Source: Pagrus major (lineage: Eukaryota; Chordata; Actinopteri; Spariformes; Sparidae). Taken from it: a DNA stretch of 64,000 nt. Location: the NCBI RefSeq assembly GCF_040436345.1, contig NC_133223.1, forward strand, positions 8,040,847 to 8,104,846. The letters are read 5' to 3'. Shown piece by piece: positions 46,301 to 57,930 of this stretch. The first letter of the stretch is position 1. Each line of letters begins with the position of its first letter. The position numbers and the translations under genes are program-made. Under the pieces are notes generated by a model, which was not told where the DNA came from, did no database searches, and saw only the letters and a program-made list of their open reading frames with translations.

Positions 46301-49300
46301 TCCTTCTCCTTGTCATCCAGGCCTTGACCCTGCCGGGCCCATGTTTAAAGGAGCTGACACCTACGACCGGCTGGACCCCTCTGATGCTCAGTTTGTCGAT
46401 GCCATCCACACAGACTCTGACTGTGAGACAACTTGAACTTACCATAAACCCTTGAAATAATGCTGATTGTTTCCATTTCCACTAGAATACTAGCAGCAAA
46501 GGGGCTATTTACACGACAAAAGGTTTTTGCATAAAACAAAACTTTTGTTGTGTTCGTTCACATGACAACAGGGTTTTTTGGGGCCTGAAATCACAAACTT
46601 TTGAGACTGGATTCCAAGGGTGTAACGCCACCACCCTCTTCGACACGGCCCCACTTTGTATATAACGTTTTCAGCCTATTAGGCATGCACGAGGACAACA
46701 AGAACATTGTCAGACTATCAAGCTTTGTTTGTGCTGCTGACTCTACACCAAGTGTAGACTTGCTGCATCATTACAGTGATGTAATGGCTCAATGCTCTGT
46801 ACAAGAAAGCTTGTTATTCTGTGGTGAACAACTGCAAAAGTTACACCGCCAGCTACTGGCCTGGCATGCACACTACAGCATTTTCAATCATTTTTACGAT
46901 CTGTGTGCCCAAGGATCGTTTGCACAACGTTGCCATATGAACGCGGACGTTTTTTTCAAACACAAAGGAAAATCTTCTCCGTTTTTATCAAAACTGTTGT
47001 CATGTAAATAGGGCCTAAGGTAACACAATGTCTACTGTTGTGTATACAATAGAAGCTTTGGAAAACATATAAGTAGTAATAGCAACTGAATATGTTTTGC
47101 TACTTCATTTAAAGAAAAAATCAAAGTAAATGTGACTCACATTTTACTAAGTCATAAAAGTGAGTGTTTTCTTCTGGAGTGATTAGCTATCAGTCAGGTT
47201 TGAGGAGAGATAAATATAGATTTGTTACACAAATTCAAATTAAGCTAATTGCATAAAGTCAACACAAAAAAATAAATGCTAAAGTGAGACTATGTAACTT
47301 GTTAAATGACAAGTTGAATTCATAAGTGATAAAACAGTCAATGGACTCTGTTACAGATTAACTTTCTGGTACAAGCGTTAGCATATGAAGGCTAATGTTA
47401 GCAGACTTTAGATAACATTTTCTGTGACAGTTTGCTGAGTCACTTTTCTGTACACTTCTCTTCATGTGCTATGATTCAGCATGTCACAGCTAAAACCCAG
47501 TGGTTTTCTCACAAAAGTGGAACAAGACGTTAACATACCCCAGCAATAGACATGTTTGTTGTTTCCTGCTTGTGGTCGCGCTCCACTCACTCAGTCAGGT
47601 CATCGAATTATGATATCGTTAAAGCAGCCAACTCAAGAAAGTCTTTGGAAATTAAAAAAAACAAACAAATGTGCAAGTATCCTAAATTGTGGCCTCTGTT
47701 CAACAAAATTATATAGTCCTGCTTTGATCAGTCCACGTTTCTGTGAAGACAGTGCACCACTGTAGTTGAACAAGTGCCTGCTGTATTTTGGGGTGTAGTG
47801 TGGTTGGAGAGGAGGAATGTAATGGTGGATGAACATACAGCGCTAAAAACAGACTTTATTTGGAACATGTAGTTTACTGTCTTAATTACATTATTTTTTT
47901 CTTTCAACACGTTGTTTGTGTGCTCAGCGAGGAGTAAAAAGCACCGCTGCAGAGACCAAACGTTGACAGCATTAATGAGGTTTTCTTCTGTAACAGATTT
48001 TGGCATCTCCATCCCTGTCGGTCATGTGGACTTCTTTCTGAACGGAGGAAGTGACCAGACAGGATGTGCCCGCTCCAGGTTTGCCTCAAGTAAGTTCAGC
48101 GCTCACTGAAACCTTAAAGGTGGGGGCTAACGGCACGAGAGCAGCTGTTTTTGATGTTTGTAACTTTGGCTTGCTTTTTCATCAAGAAGTTATGCATAAA
48201 ATGTTAATTATACATGAATATATTTAATCCAGCTTTACATCTGCACAGATTTTAAAATAACTATAATTGTCATAATGACAGTCCGCAGACATGTGGCTCC
48301 CTTAGTGTTTGTGTGTTGTCAGTTCTCATCTACTTCCCAGTGTATGGCTATGTGATATGTGACCACATGAGAGCGCTGCATGTGTACATGAGTGCACTGA
48401 ATGGCACGTGCCCGTTAATGGGGATCCCGTGCTTCAGCTACGAGGACTTCCTGAATGGACGCTGCGTGAACTGTGACGTCTTCAAGGGCCGGTGTCCAAC
48501 TATAGGTAAGAAACACCTGGAGTCCACCTGTGACTGATGTGTTTTATGGCCATGATATAGTTCTGTCCGTCTAAACATCAAGACTGTGATTGAATGTGTT
48601 GGGCCTTATAGAGACAAGTGTTCACATACCAGGCAGCTACAACATTCCTGACTGTACATGCTATAAGCTGTACTGTATGTGCCTGATGTTGGCTACTGCT
48701 GTCTTGTTATTGCAGCATCACTGCTTTTGCTGCACTGATAATACTGCTGCTCATATTGCCATTTTTATCGCTATTTTACTCTTAAAATTATTTATACAGT
48801 ATAAACCACTATTGGTTAGTAATGGAAAGTACATACAGTATATGCATGAACTGTGAGTACAATTTTGAGGTACTTATACTTTATTTCAATATTTCATTTT
48901 TCTGCTACTTTTCTTACTGCTTTATTCAGAGATACTACAAGGAACTTTTTTACGATCTGTGTGCACAAGGATCGTTTTCACAACTTTTTTTTGTTAAATT
49001 TAGCTCCACCTCTACAAAATTAAAATAATGCTTATATTTTAATGTATCATTAATAATGATCCCAATATATATAACTGTAATATATAAACACTTTTACTTT
49101 GGATACTTTATGTACATTTTGCTGATAATAGTTCTGTACTTTTACTTGAGTAACATTGAAATCAGGACTCTTACTTGAAATGGAAATTTTTCCGGTGTAG
49201 CGTACACCAATGTTATTGATATAACGCTTCCCACAGAGCTACCAAAGTTAAATGTTTCACTCTGATTTGAATTTAGAAACCTGGAATTTGATCGAGAGAT

Positions 49301-52300
49301 CTGTTTTCTGTCTTGACTCATTTGATTAGATTTTGGAAACCATATTTTAATTTAATAACAATTATGCTTTTGGATTGGCCTCCAAACTATCTGTGATGTC
49401 ACAAATCATGCACGTATTCTCGCCTCTTAAAACCAGATTTTCTAATGAGCACAGAGACATTTTACACTTCGAGCAATGTATGTGAAGACAGCCTCCTAGG
49501 CTCAGACTCCAGATACCTCAGTCTACACAGTGGAGGTCAGACATTACACTTCAGAAGGAAGAAGAAAAACATCTTTCGACTGGAGGACGACTTTAAATAA
49601 AAAACTGAACTGAACTGAACACACGCTGAAGACTTCCACTGAACAGTGTTGTCAATATGGTGAACAGCAATCCTGATGAATAACTTCCTGCATTTTTTTA
49701 CCACAGATATCACTATCAGTAGTGGTATGGTAGTAGTAGAAGCAGTTTAAAGAACTATGAGATGATACACATTATCTGTCGCCAACAATGATTTCATTCA
49801 AAGTGTTCTTCAACCTCTCCTTACTTGGTCACAACTTTGTACTGACTGAAGACACACTGTTCTTGTACCCTTCGAGCGTCACAACATCTGAGACATCTGC
49901 CACCTGCTGCCCTCCCCCTCCAGGCTGAACTCTTTACACTGAGTGTAGTTTAGTTTTAGAGCAGCTTGAAGGTTGTAATGTCATGGTGGAAAGGAGACAT
50001 CTATTCACGCTAACAGAGACATAGCTATACTGGAATAAAATATGGTTGTGTTGGAGATAAAAGGTGTGTCATATTGATTATTGCTGTAAACCAGAGCGAG
50101 ACCAGACTCGATTTATCACTGAGCACTTTGATGCATTGAACCAACATAATGTCCCAATAACTGATTCAATCCAATTACTTAATCACCACCTAACATCCTT
50201 CACAATCACGAATGAAAGACACAACGAGAAGAGTACGTTGACACTACCAGCGTATATATATTGTGCGTCTTGTTTGGTTCTCTGTTGAGTGTCAGTGTCA
50301 CCGGTAGTGGTGGCGTCTGGCTGCACTCATGCAGCAGGCCTGCTCTCGTCACACCACAGCTTTTGGCAGCTTCTTATCATTTCAACCCCTGATACATTGA
50401 CGCATGCTGATACAGCGACACAGTTAATGTACATGGAGCCCTTTTGATGTGTGACGTATGTACGGCAGGCCGACAGTCTGACCCTCACTCACTTTGTGTG
50501 TGTGTTTGTGTGTGTGTGTGTGTTTTCAGGATTATCAGAAAACTGTGGGATATCCATGTCTCCAATTCCCAAAGAGCAGAAGCTTTTCCTCCTCACTTCT
50601 TCTACGGCACCTTTTTGCGGTGAGTGTTAGGGTGTGTGTGTATGTGTGTTTTGTTGGCTCAATTATCCTGTCGACCTTATTGTAGACCTTATTTTTGTAG
50701 AGCCATTCAAATCTTTCATAAAGCAGTGACATCAGTGGTCTATCAGAGGGCGAGCAGACACACTGAGCACACACGAGAGCCACAGATTCTAAACAGCAAC
50801 CCACAATAACTTGATAACTTGATCTTGTCTTGCATCTCAGATTGTTAAACAAGTGACCAAACAGTTAGTGCTCTGCTAACATGGGTTTGCAGGCTTGATA
50901 GCTAATTAACTGCCCAGCTGCAGCACATTACCACTAATGGTTTTTTACCCAGCTGAGCATGTTGAATCATTGACCAATATTGAGCCCATCGGTGAGAGTT
51001 TCTCCTTATTTTTCACCTCCAACTTCTTATCAGACATACTCTCGATTAGAAGAGGCGATATTCGTTAGAGTTGTGTGAAAATGAGGAACTGCTGCTTTAT
51101 CATAACAACGGTTATTGTTCATCTGCAGTCCTGAGGCTTCCTGTTATCCTTTTTGAATGACAAATACAAACTACCGCCACCTGGTGGTATAGAGAGGTAT
51201 TTCCTCTCACGTAGGCACAGAACGTACAAGCTAGAGACAGGCAACATGAACGACACCAAAAATTACAGTAAAATCTCTCTGTGTAGCCAACTGTACATGA
51301 ACCTTTTAATGTATTGACTCTACCATCATTTTGTAGTAGAGTAGAACTGGGCAGAGGCGTATTGTATCAGTGAAAACAATACAACACGGGCTCTTATACT
51401 AAAACATAATATGATGAAAGGGCTTTTTTTTTCAAAACACATTCCTACATACAAATGATTAAAGTGCATATAGGCCTTCTAAAACAACAATGGAGTTTGA
51501 GGGCCATATTAAAGAAAAAAAATCCAAGATTTCGAGAATGAAGTAGTAATGTTGTGAGCATAAAGTAGAACGAGATTAAGTTGTAATATTTTGAGAAAAA
51601 AGTCGTAATATCACGGGCATGGAGTCAAAATAAATATTACAATAATAAAGTCGTAATTTCAAGATACAGTTAGTCTTTATGTTATTTAAGAGAATATTAG
51701 AAGAGAACGTGGATTATCTTGCAAATTAGCACAGGTTTCACAAATAATTGAATGCTTCCTCATTTTAGTGCTTCTAATATTTCTCTTCAAAATAACGTAT
51801 GGACTAACCATAGCCTAAAATTACAACTTCATTCTAGTAATATCACGACTAAAATCTCAAAAAACAGAAACAGTGCAAATGATTCAGGGATTTTATTTTA
51901 TTTCTGTGGCGACAAAAGGAAAGGTAAAGGCAGAAATTTTTTCAAGTAACGGATTACTTTTATGAAAAACTAACTAAATAACGCGTTACTAACGTGCTAC
52001 GACAAAAAGAGTAATCCACGTACTCGGATTAGTTTGTAACAAGTTATCCCCAACACTGATTATTTCTGACCACAGTAAGGGCTGACTAAATGTGATTTCA
52101 TTTAGTTGCATAAATGTCCCCCACAAATAGTCAGTAAAGCCATGTTGGTCAGATTTGCAGGACCTTTATTATTAGCATTAGCAAGGTCGTTGTGACCTCC
52201 ATAATAATGAGGACTGCTCTGCTGTAGGCCCACCACAGCTTTTATGCTGTTCCAATCTGAGGCAACGATCTTTGCAATCAATTTATTTTCCAATTTAGAT

Positions 52301-55300
52301 TTATACAGAAGTCTGACCGCCATCAAGATCTCAAGTTTTCCTCTCTTTGCTGTGTATGTTTCAGAGGCCCAACAGAAACTCTCCTGCGTGACATTCGTTG
52401 AACTTAAAACTGCAAATCACTAAATTACAGCTTTAGTTAGAAATGGTGCGTTCATGTTGATGTTCATGTTAAATTATTCAAACACTGATTCTTGTATGCT
52501 CTAAATGTTGCTGATTTTGTTAGTTCAGGTTTCAAGACAGCTAAGTGACAATCAAGAAAAGAGTTTTTATATATGTTGTAGGTAGATGTATGTAAGCACT
52601 ACATACACGTTTCCCACTGAGTTGTTGCTCCTGTGCTCAGCTCATCACATCCTTCTGAAGCTGGAGGTCTCTCGCCTGGATAAGAGCGCTGAGGTGGAGG
52701 TGACACTGAGGACGGAGAGTCTTGGAAAAGAGCAGCGGCTCAGACTGTAGGTACCACGTCTCTCATGTCACAATCTCATTTAATTCTCACTTGTCCAGAA
52801 GTGTACAGATGTATCAGATTACACAATGTCAACTGCTTTGGTACTTTGATTTCATTTAGTTTGTAACAATAAATGAATTACATCAACAGAAAATTATTAG
52901 CAACTACTACAAACGACCAATTCATCATTTAAGTCGCTTTTCAGAAGAAACTGTAAAACATTCATTGACCCTAGCTTAACAGTTATGAGACTGTTTGACA
53001 TTCTATAGACCTAATTACTAATTGATCAATGAATTTTCCAGATTAATTGGTAATCAAGCAATTGTTAATTGTAGCCCTGAAAAATGCATCCTGACAGAAA
53101 GTGTGGTTTTGAAAACGAACTGAAACGTCTTCCATAATACACCCAGATGCCAGATTATTAGGTAGAGCCCAGCTAAAACTAGTCCAGTCCTAATACAAAG
53201 GTCCTGCAATAAATCTTCCATTCATGAAGGTCATAATGTTTAGTTTAGTCATCATTCTGGAGGATGCAGCATGGCAAGCAACTGAAAAATGTAAAACAAT
53301 CCAGAGCAATACAGTACAATTACTTGGAGAATAAAGGTCCAATTAAGGTGTTAGCCCGTTAACATTCCTTATTACATCTAACTACAGATCTAAACTGTGT
53401 CTGAAGCAGAACGAACATCAGTTTATTCAGCACTGATCAGACTCTAATGCAGTGACCTCATCCCAGAACTGGTAATTCCTTTCTGTCTCCCAGAAACAGC
53501 TGAGTAGACAGCTTCTATTTTGAGAAGAGAGGTATAGTACATGCCACCGTAAAAGCCCGGCCAGGTGCAGGATAGCGTGATACTACAGAGATACTGAGAG
53601 AGGACACGTGCCCGTGCTCAGGTTCACTTGAGTTAACAAGGCCACTTTATCCTCCCGTTTTCTTACTTTACTGCAAAATTTGATTAATGAATTGCTTACA
53701 TTATATGAATATTTGCATTCTTGTAATATTAGGTTTATTAGTTTGTATTAAAACAAGAAAAGTGTAACAGAAAACTGTTCCACCTTGTTGATTCAAAAAG
53801 CGTGAGAGCAGGAGGTGTAGCAGTCAGTCTGTTGTAGTTCAATAAATTCTGAGTAATAAACACAGAGAGCAATAACTGTCCTCTGTGATGAACGTTGATT
53901 ATCTGAAAGAGTTTCTGTCTGCCTGCTCTTGTGTGGCTATGACAACACTATTTACATGCATGCTGTGTGTGTATATGTGTGTGTTGTGCAGTCAGACAGA
54001 TACGACAGTGTACAGGATGGTGTTGGCGTTCCCTCTGGCTCTGTGTGAGATCAACACCATCGAGCTGAGGAACACCGGAGCTCGCTTCTACAGACAAGGA
54101 GACATCCACGTCAAGTCTGTGTGTCTCTCCGAGTTCCCCTCACTCAGGTACAGCACCTATAGGACCATCTGGACACATATACTGGTCTGTTTAAGCTCCC
54201 TCAGTCCTCTGTGTAGATTTTCTCCTTCTGTATACTGTAAGTCATTTACAGGTTCAGGAAACCAAACTGTTTCCAGGCCTGTTTCTGCTGATGACATATA
54301 CAAGCAGTTGATCAGAAACAGTCTGTCAGTTTGGTTCTTGTCTGCAGTGCTGGCTGAAACAGGTTCAACTGGAAAATGTTTGAAGGGTTACTCCACTAAA
54401 AGTTTTCGCATATCAAACACTTGAGACCTATAGGGAGCACAGCATGATTAACCACAGTTCTCAATGGATTTTTTAGTTTGACAGTCAAATAAAAATCTGA
54501 AAATGTCCACAGAAAAATCCCCAATCTGTCCTACAGACTAACTAATTTAAATGCTCAGTATGTTCCAACAATACATTTGCCAAAGTATGGCAATACACAG
54601 CATCTGTTTGCCACTCGTGCAGTTAGCTCCCATAATACTTTGGTCATGATTAACAAACTGAAGCAAACATAGTTGCAAGGCTAATAAACAGCTAAACAGA
54701 AAAAAATAATCAAATATATTGTATTGCAGAAGTTTTAAAACATATAAAATGTTCAATACATATTGATTTTGAATTTTTTAAATGGTTTTAATACTCTTCT
54801 CCACAGTATCGATGAGGTATGTAACAATACCAAAAACTCCCGGTGCGATATCATCACGATATATTGTTCACGAGACGATATTTATCATAATATTAAAAAA
54901 CACAGAAAAAGATGACTTGAATTATGTCCTAATAATAAATCTGATGTGTACAGCACGTATTATTCATATACAATTGTTTTAATGTTTTACCTGAGGTCAG
55001 TCTGCTTTCCTTCTACAGTAAAATAAAAGTAACCGGCCATGACCTACACATATAAAAAGTAGCCATGAATTGTCTTTGTTAATGTGTGATTGGACTATCT
55101 ACAACTGCAAAACAATACAGCAGCCAGTGGCCAGCAACGATCCTCCGTCCCTCTGGGTGTACAGCAGGACCAGAGAAAATCTTTGTTAGCATCACTGACA
55201 CATTATTATTCCCTGATGCAGCAGATTGTGAGCCGTAGTTTCCCCACCAGTAAACACACTACCTGGCTGTTGCAGCTGCAGTGTCTCTGTGCTTGTCAGG

Positions 55301-56961
55301 TGAGACAGACAGGCTGGGTGGTGGAGCAGTGACAGGACAGCCTGCTAACTTGCTCCACCTAAGAAACCAGAGACACTTTTGAAGAGTGGCTCCCCAGGAG
55401 CCAAGCATAGAGAGAGTGCAACCAACAAAGCCAACCAATCAGAGGCGGAGTAGGGCAGGTCTTATGAGAACGAATCTGTCTTGTTGAGCAGTATGACTGT
55501 GCCCTCTGTTGTTCAAACGGAACAATACAATGACAAGGACCGATAGTAGAATGCATTCATAATGATTTCCCTTGTTAGATCCATGAACTTTACAAAGAAA
55601 ACAGCCACATGATATGTTGGTAGATGTTGTTCAATGTTCAATGACAGTATTGCAAAAAAATGTTATCACGAAATTCAGTATATCGTTACATCCCTAGAAT
55701 CGACACACTGGTATCAGCAGCACCTTCTGGCTCTCGTTACCACATATCCCTGCCTCCTCTTTGTCGCTTTTCTCATTCACGCCGTTTTGTTTTGGTGTTA
55801 GCTCATTAAAGATGGCAGAGCAGAGCCTCTGCAACCAGTTTCAGTTGACAAAGAAAACAGCAGGAGTCTTCAAATACTTTGCGTTTGAGGCAAATGAACA
55901 AGGAAAGGCAAAAGATACAAGTACATAGATATGCAAGCGATGCTACAGAGTTTAGTGGAGCATTTGAGTGACCGACATGCTGACTCAGAGGTTGGTGACA
56001 GCTCCCAGTTCAGAGCTGTCAGGCCTGAGGATTCTCAGACAGCAGAGGTTCAGTTGAGAGGAAAATACTTTGACTATGATCAGAAGTGCTGTTGTGCTCA
56101 ACACACAGTACACAAGTCATGTTATATTTATCTTTTAATGAAAATCTAAAAGTGAAAGTGGAGCGTGAGATGGACAAGCTGTTGGAGCACCTGTCTCCTT
56201 CCCCTCGATAGGAGACAGGTGAGGTTGTTCAGGCATCTGGTTAGGATGCCTCCTGGGCACCCCCCTTTGGAGGTTTTTTCCGGGCACAACCAACTTGGAG
56301 GAGATCCCAGGGCAGACCTACAACCTGCTGGAGGGATTTTGTACAGTATGTCTCTCATCTGGCCTGGGAATGCCTCAGGATCCCCCATGAGGAGCTGGAA
56401 AGTGTTGTCGGGGAGAAGGATGTCTGGAATACCCTTCTAAACCTGCTGCCACTGCAAGCCAACCCTGCATCAGCAGACCGATGGAGGAGGAGAGAGACAG
56501 TCATCACACCAATCTGCTGACATGTCAGATGATTAACTGTTGTTAGAAAAACAATGAAAAAAAGGGAGTGGCTTAGTGGATAACATGCATACCTTAATGA
56601 TCGCAACGTCCCCAATTCATTCTCAATTCTCATGTTTCCTATCTGTTTCTGTTGTCTTTTATCAATATTTAAAGACTTAAATGCCAAAATAATCATCTTA
56701 AAAAGGAAAAACAATACATGATCTAGAAGCTCCACCTGAACCACTTTGGTCCAGTTCCATTTCCTCTTCAGCTGTCCAACGCTGTCTCATCTGTTATTCA
56801 AGATTTTTCTTTTCCATTTTAAAGACAAAGTTTAACATTTAAATGACATTTTTCTGTGTTTCTGTTTCAGGCGAGAGGAGCCGCTGTGTGTGAACAACAT
56901 CAACATCAGACGAGGAGCTCCGTGGTCACATGACTTAGTACAGGTGTGTGGCTTCTACTAA
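40334..56961 (+). CDS. pla1a: Phosphatidylserine-specific phospholipase A1 (secreted)
   Basis: Coding exons 40334-40400, 42093-42312, 42842-43019, 44639-44747, 46321-46422, 47997-48089, 48341-48505, 50530-50619, 52641-52746, 53992-54147 and 56871-56961 join to 458 codons plus TAA (human PLA1A is 456). It hydrolyses the sn-1 acyl chain of phosphatidylserine outside the cell, yielding lysophosphatidylserine. The start [16 protein letters not shown] is a signal peptide. The pancreatic-lipase fold triad is Ser170 in GISLG, Asp194 in GLDPAGP and His265 in [27 protein letters not shown] and DHMRA.H.Y.SAL blocks match PLA1A rather than LIPH or LIPI. I chose the exon 7 acceptor at 48341 over 48323, which would add six residues, because it restores the human length. 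Intron 10 (54148-56870) carries old transposons. AATAAA at 57417 is the likely poly(A) signal. Confidence 0.93.
41221..41361. mobile_element. Palindromic MITE with TTAA ends, pla1a intron 1
   Basis: The left arm and the inverse of the right arm share AGGT-CTATTTGTAAGAAAA, GAGTCTCA-TCCCAAC and TGTCAAA. TTAA flanks both ends. Length is about 140 bases, in intron 1 (40401-42092). Confidence 0.75.
43740..44340 (+). repeat. Dispersed repeat, copy 2 (pla1a intron 3)
   Basis: Matches 28208-28800 block by block on the same strand (ACATTATCCCAAATGTTTCC, CAATGTTCAAACC, CTGTGAACATTT). It fills much of intron 3 (43020-44638). Confidence 0.55.
46500..47016. mobile_element. MITE in pla1a intron 5
   Basis: The left end AGGGGCTATTTACACGACAA and the inverse of the right end AGGCCCTATTTACATGACAA match at most positions. 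An open frame inside (46601-47011) has no family motif and is likely chance. An inner block (46891-46927) recurs at 48944-48985. I see no clear target duplication. Confidence 0.65.
48944..48985 (+). repeat. Fragment of the 46500-47016 MITE
   Basis: TTTTTACGATCTGTGTGC, then CAAGGATCGTTT and CACAAC, match 46891-46927 almost exactly. It lies in pla1a intron 7 (48506-50529), which otherwise holds hAT-like words and no gene. Confidence 0.65.
50495..50526 (+). promoter_or_regulatory. TG repeat in the acceptor of pla1a exon 8
   Basis: (TG)n with one TTT interruption runs into TTTTCAG at 50523-50529, replacing a normal pyrimidine tract. A second TG-rich run lies 12-33 bases after the exon 8 donor (about 50632-50650). 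Confidence 0.8.
51940..52060 (-). mobile_element. End of a hAT-like element in pla1a intron 8
   Basis: Read on the minus strand from 52058, CAGTGTTGGGGATAACTTG, then repeated ACTAATCCG-type words, matches the common end of fish hAT elements (CAGTGTTGGG). Upstream, 51500-51670 carries a degenerate GTCGTAAT repeat. Intron 8 (50620-52640) has no gene. Confidence 0.45.
54800..55700. mobile_element. Old hAT-like element in pla1a intron 10
   Basis: The right end TATCGTTACATCCCTA and the left GAGGTATGTAACAATAC are imperfect inverses, like the ends of the 4302-4657 element. No intact frame and no clear target duplication. Confidence 0.4.
55811..55955 (+). pseudogene. Transposase BED-finger remnant
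   Basis: The frame from ATG 55811 reads [11 protein letters not shown], then [17 protein letters not shown], then a TAG stop, then ICKRCYR. The aromatic VFKYF segment and a CxxC pair are the first half of a BED-type zinc finger found in hAT transposases. It is broken by stops and has no second half. Confidence 0.45.
56190..56515 (+). mobile_element. 3' end of a LINE retrotransposon
   Basis: The frame reads [19 protein letters not shown], then after frameshifts DNA words for WPGNASGSP and a GTCTGGAATACCCTTCTAAACCTGCTGCCA-type end. The GH(L/V)VRMPPG and following repeats match the C-terminal end of a common fish LINE, from memory. It is 5'-truncated, frameshifted and sits in pla1a intron 10. 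Family name not asserted. Confidence 0.6.
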
Positions 56962-57416
56962 AGAAAGAGATCTCCTCAAAAGACATTAAATAACAGTACG
57001 AAGCCACCCACGGGTACCAACATGAAGCCTGTTTCACATTCTCACCAGCTTGTTTAATGATCAGAGTTAAGTCTCTGTGTGGAGAGCCAAAGAACCACAT
57101 TTGGAAGCTAATTTACAGACGATCACTCTACTATTAACTGACTGAATGCAGTCTAGTCGAACTTTATCAGTTACTTTGCTAATCCACTGATCTTCCAACA
57201 TCATGACTGTCTGTATAAAGAATGGATCTGTCGTATGTTTCTATTGTTTTTTGTTATTCAGGTTTGCCTCTTAGCCCATCTTTGCCTCTGAGAAGTGTTT
57301 ATAGAATGAAACCTTTTCCTGTAATGTGGTTTTAGGATGTTCCAGGTGACCAGTTTCTTATGTATTTTGTGACATGAACTGTTACTTTTGCTGAGTGCTG
57401 TATTTAAAAGACAAGC

Positions 57417-57422
57417 AATAAA
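57417..57422 (+). terminator. pla1a polyadenylation signal
   Basis: AATAAA 456 bases after the pla1a stop; a second AATAAA follows at about 57494. Confidence 0.55.
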
Positions 57423-57930
57423 CTGATAACAGGGCCTCGCTTTTCTCTGTTCACGTTAGGAGGTTAATAATTACATTTTTGTATTAAACGTTGAATAAAA
57501 TCTGCTGCTCATCCAAAACAAATCAGAAAAAAATAAACAAGAAAACAACTGGCATTGGAAGAATCTTTCAGTTAAAAAGGAGATTTCCTCGGCTACTACA
57601 AGGAACCTATAAAAGAAGAAAGGAGGCTAAGAGATAACTTAGCCCCTTTTCACACACAGACTGTTAACCCGGCTAAGCGATCTACACGACTCACACTGCA
57701 CTGTGACCCGCCTCAGGTTAACTGTCTGTTAGCCTCCAGCTAATGTTGTGTGTAACCTGAGATTGTTGTGTGATTACTTTGTATACTTTAGCCCCGTTTC
57801 ACTCTGGCACCTTTTCAGCCCGTGTTGATTGTCAGGGGATAACCCCACAAACTCAGTACAAACCCTGGTCCAGAATGTGACAGGATTGTGCAGTGTAGTG
57901 ATTGTCACACTGCACTTAGCCCAGGGCTAA

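Noticed and set aside
46601-47011. 136-codon frame in pla1a intron 5
   Set aside because: It lies wholly inside a MITE with inverted ends and has no family motif.
48323-48340. Upstream acceptor as the main start of pla1a exon 7
   Set aside because: It adds six residues not found in human PLA1A and has a poor pyrimidine tract; kept only as an alternative form.
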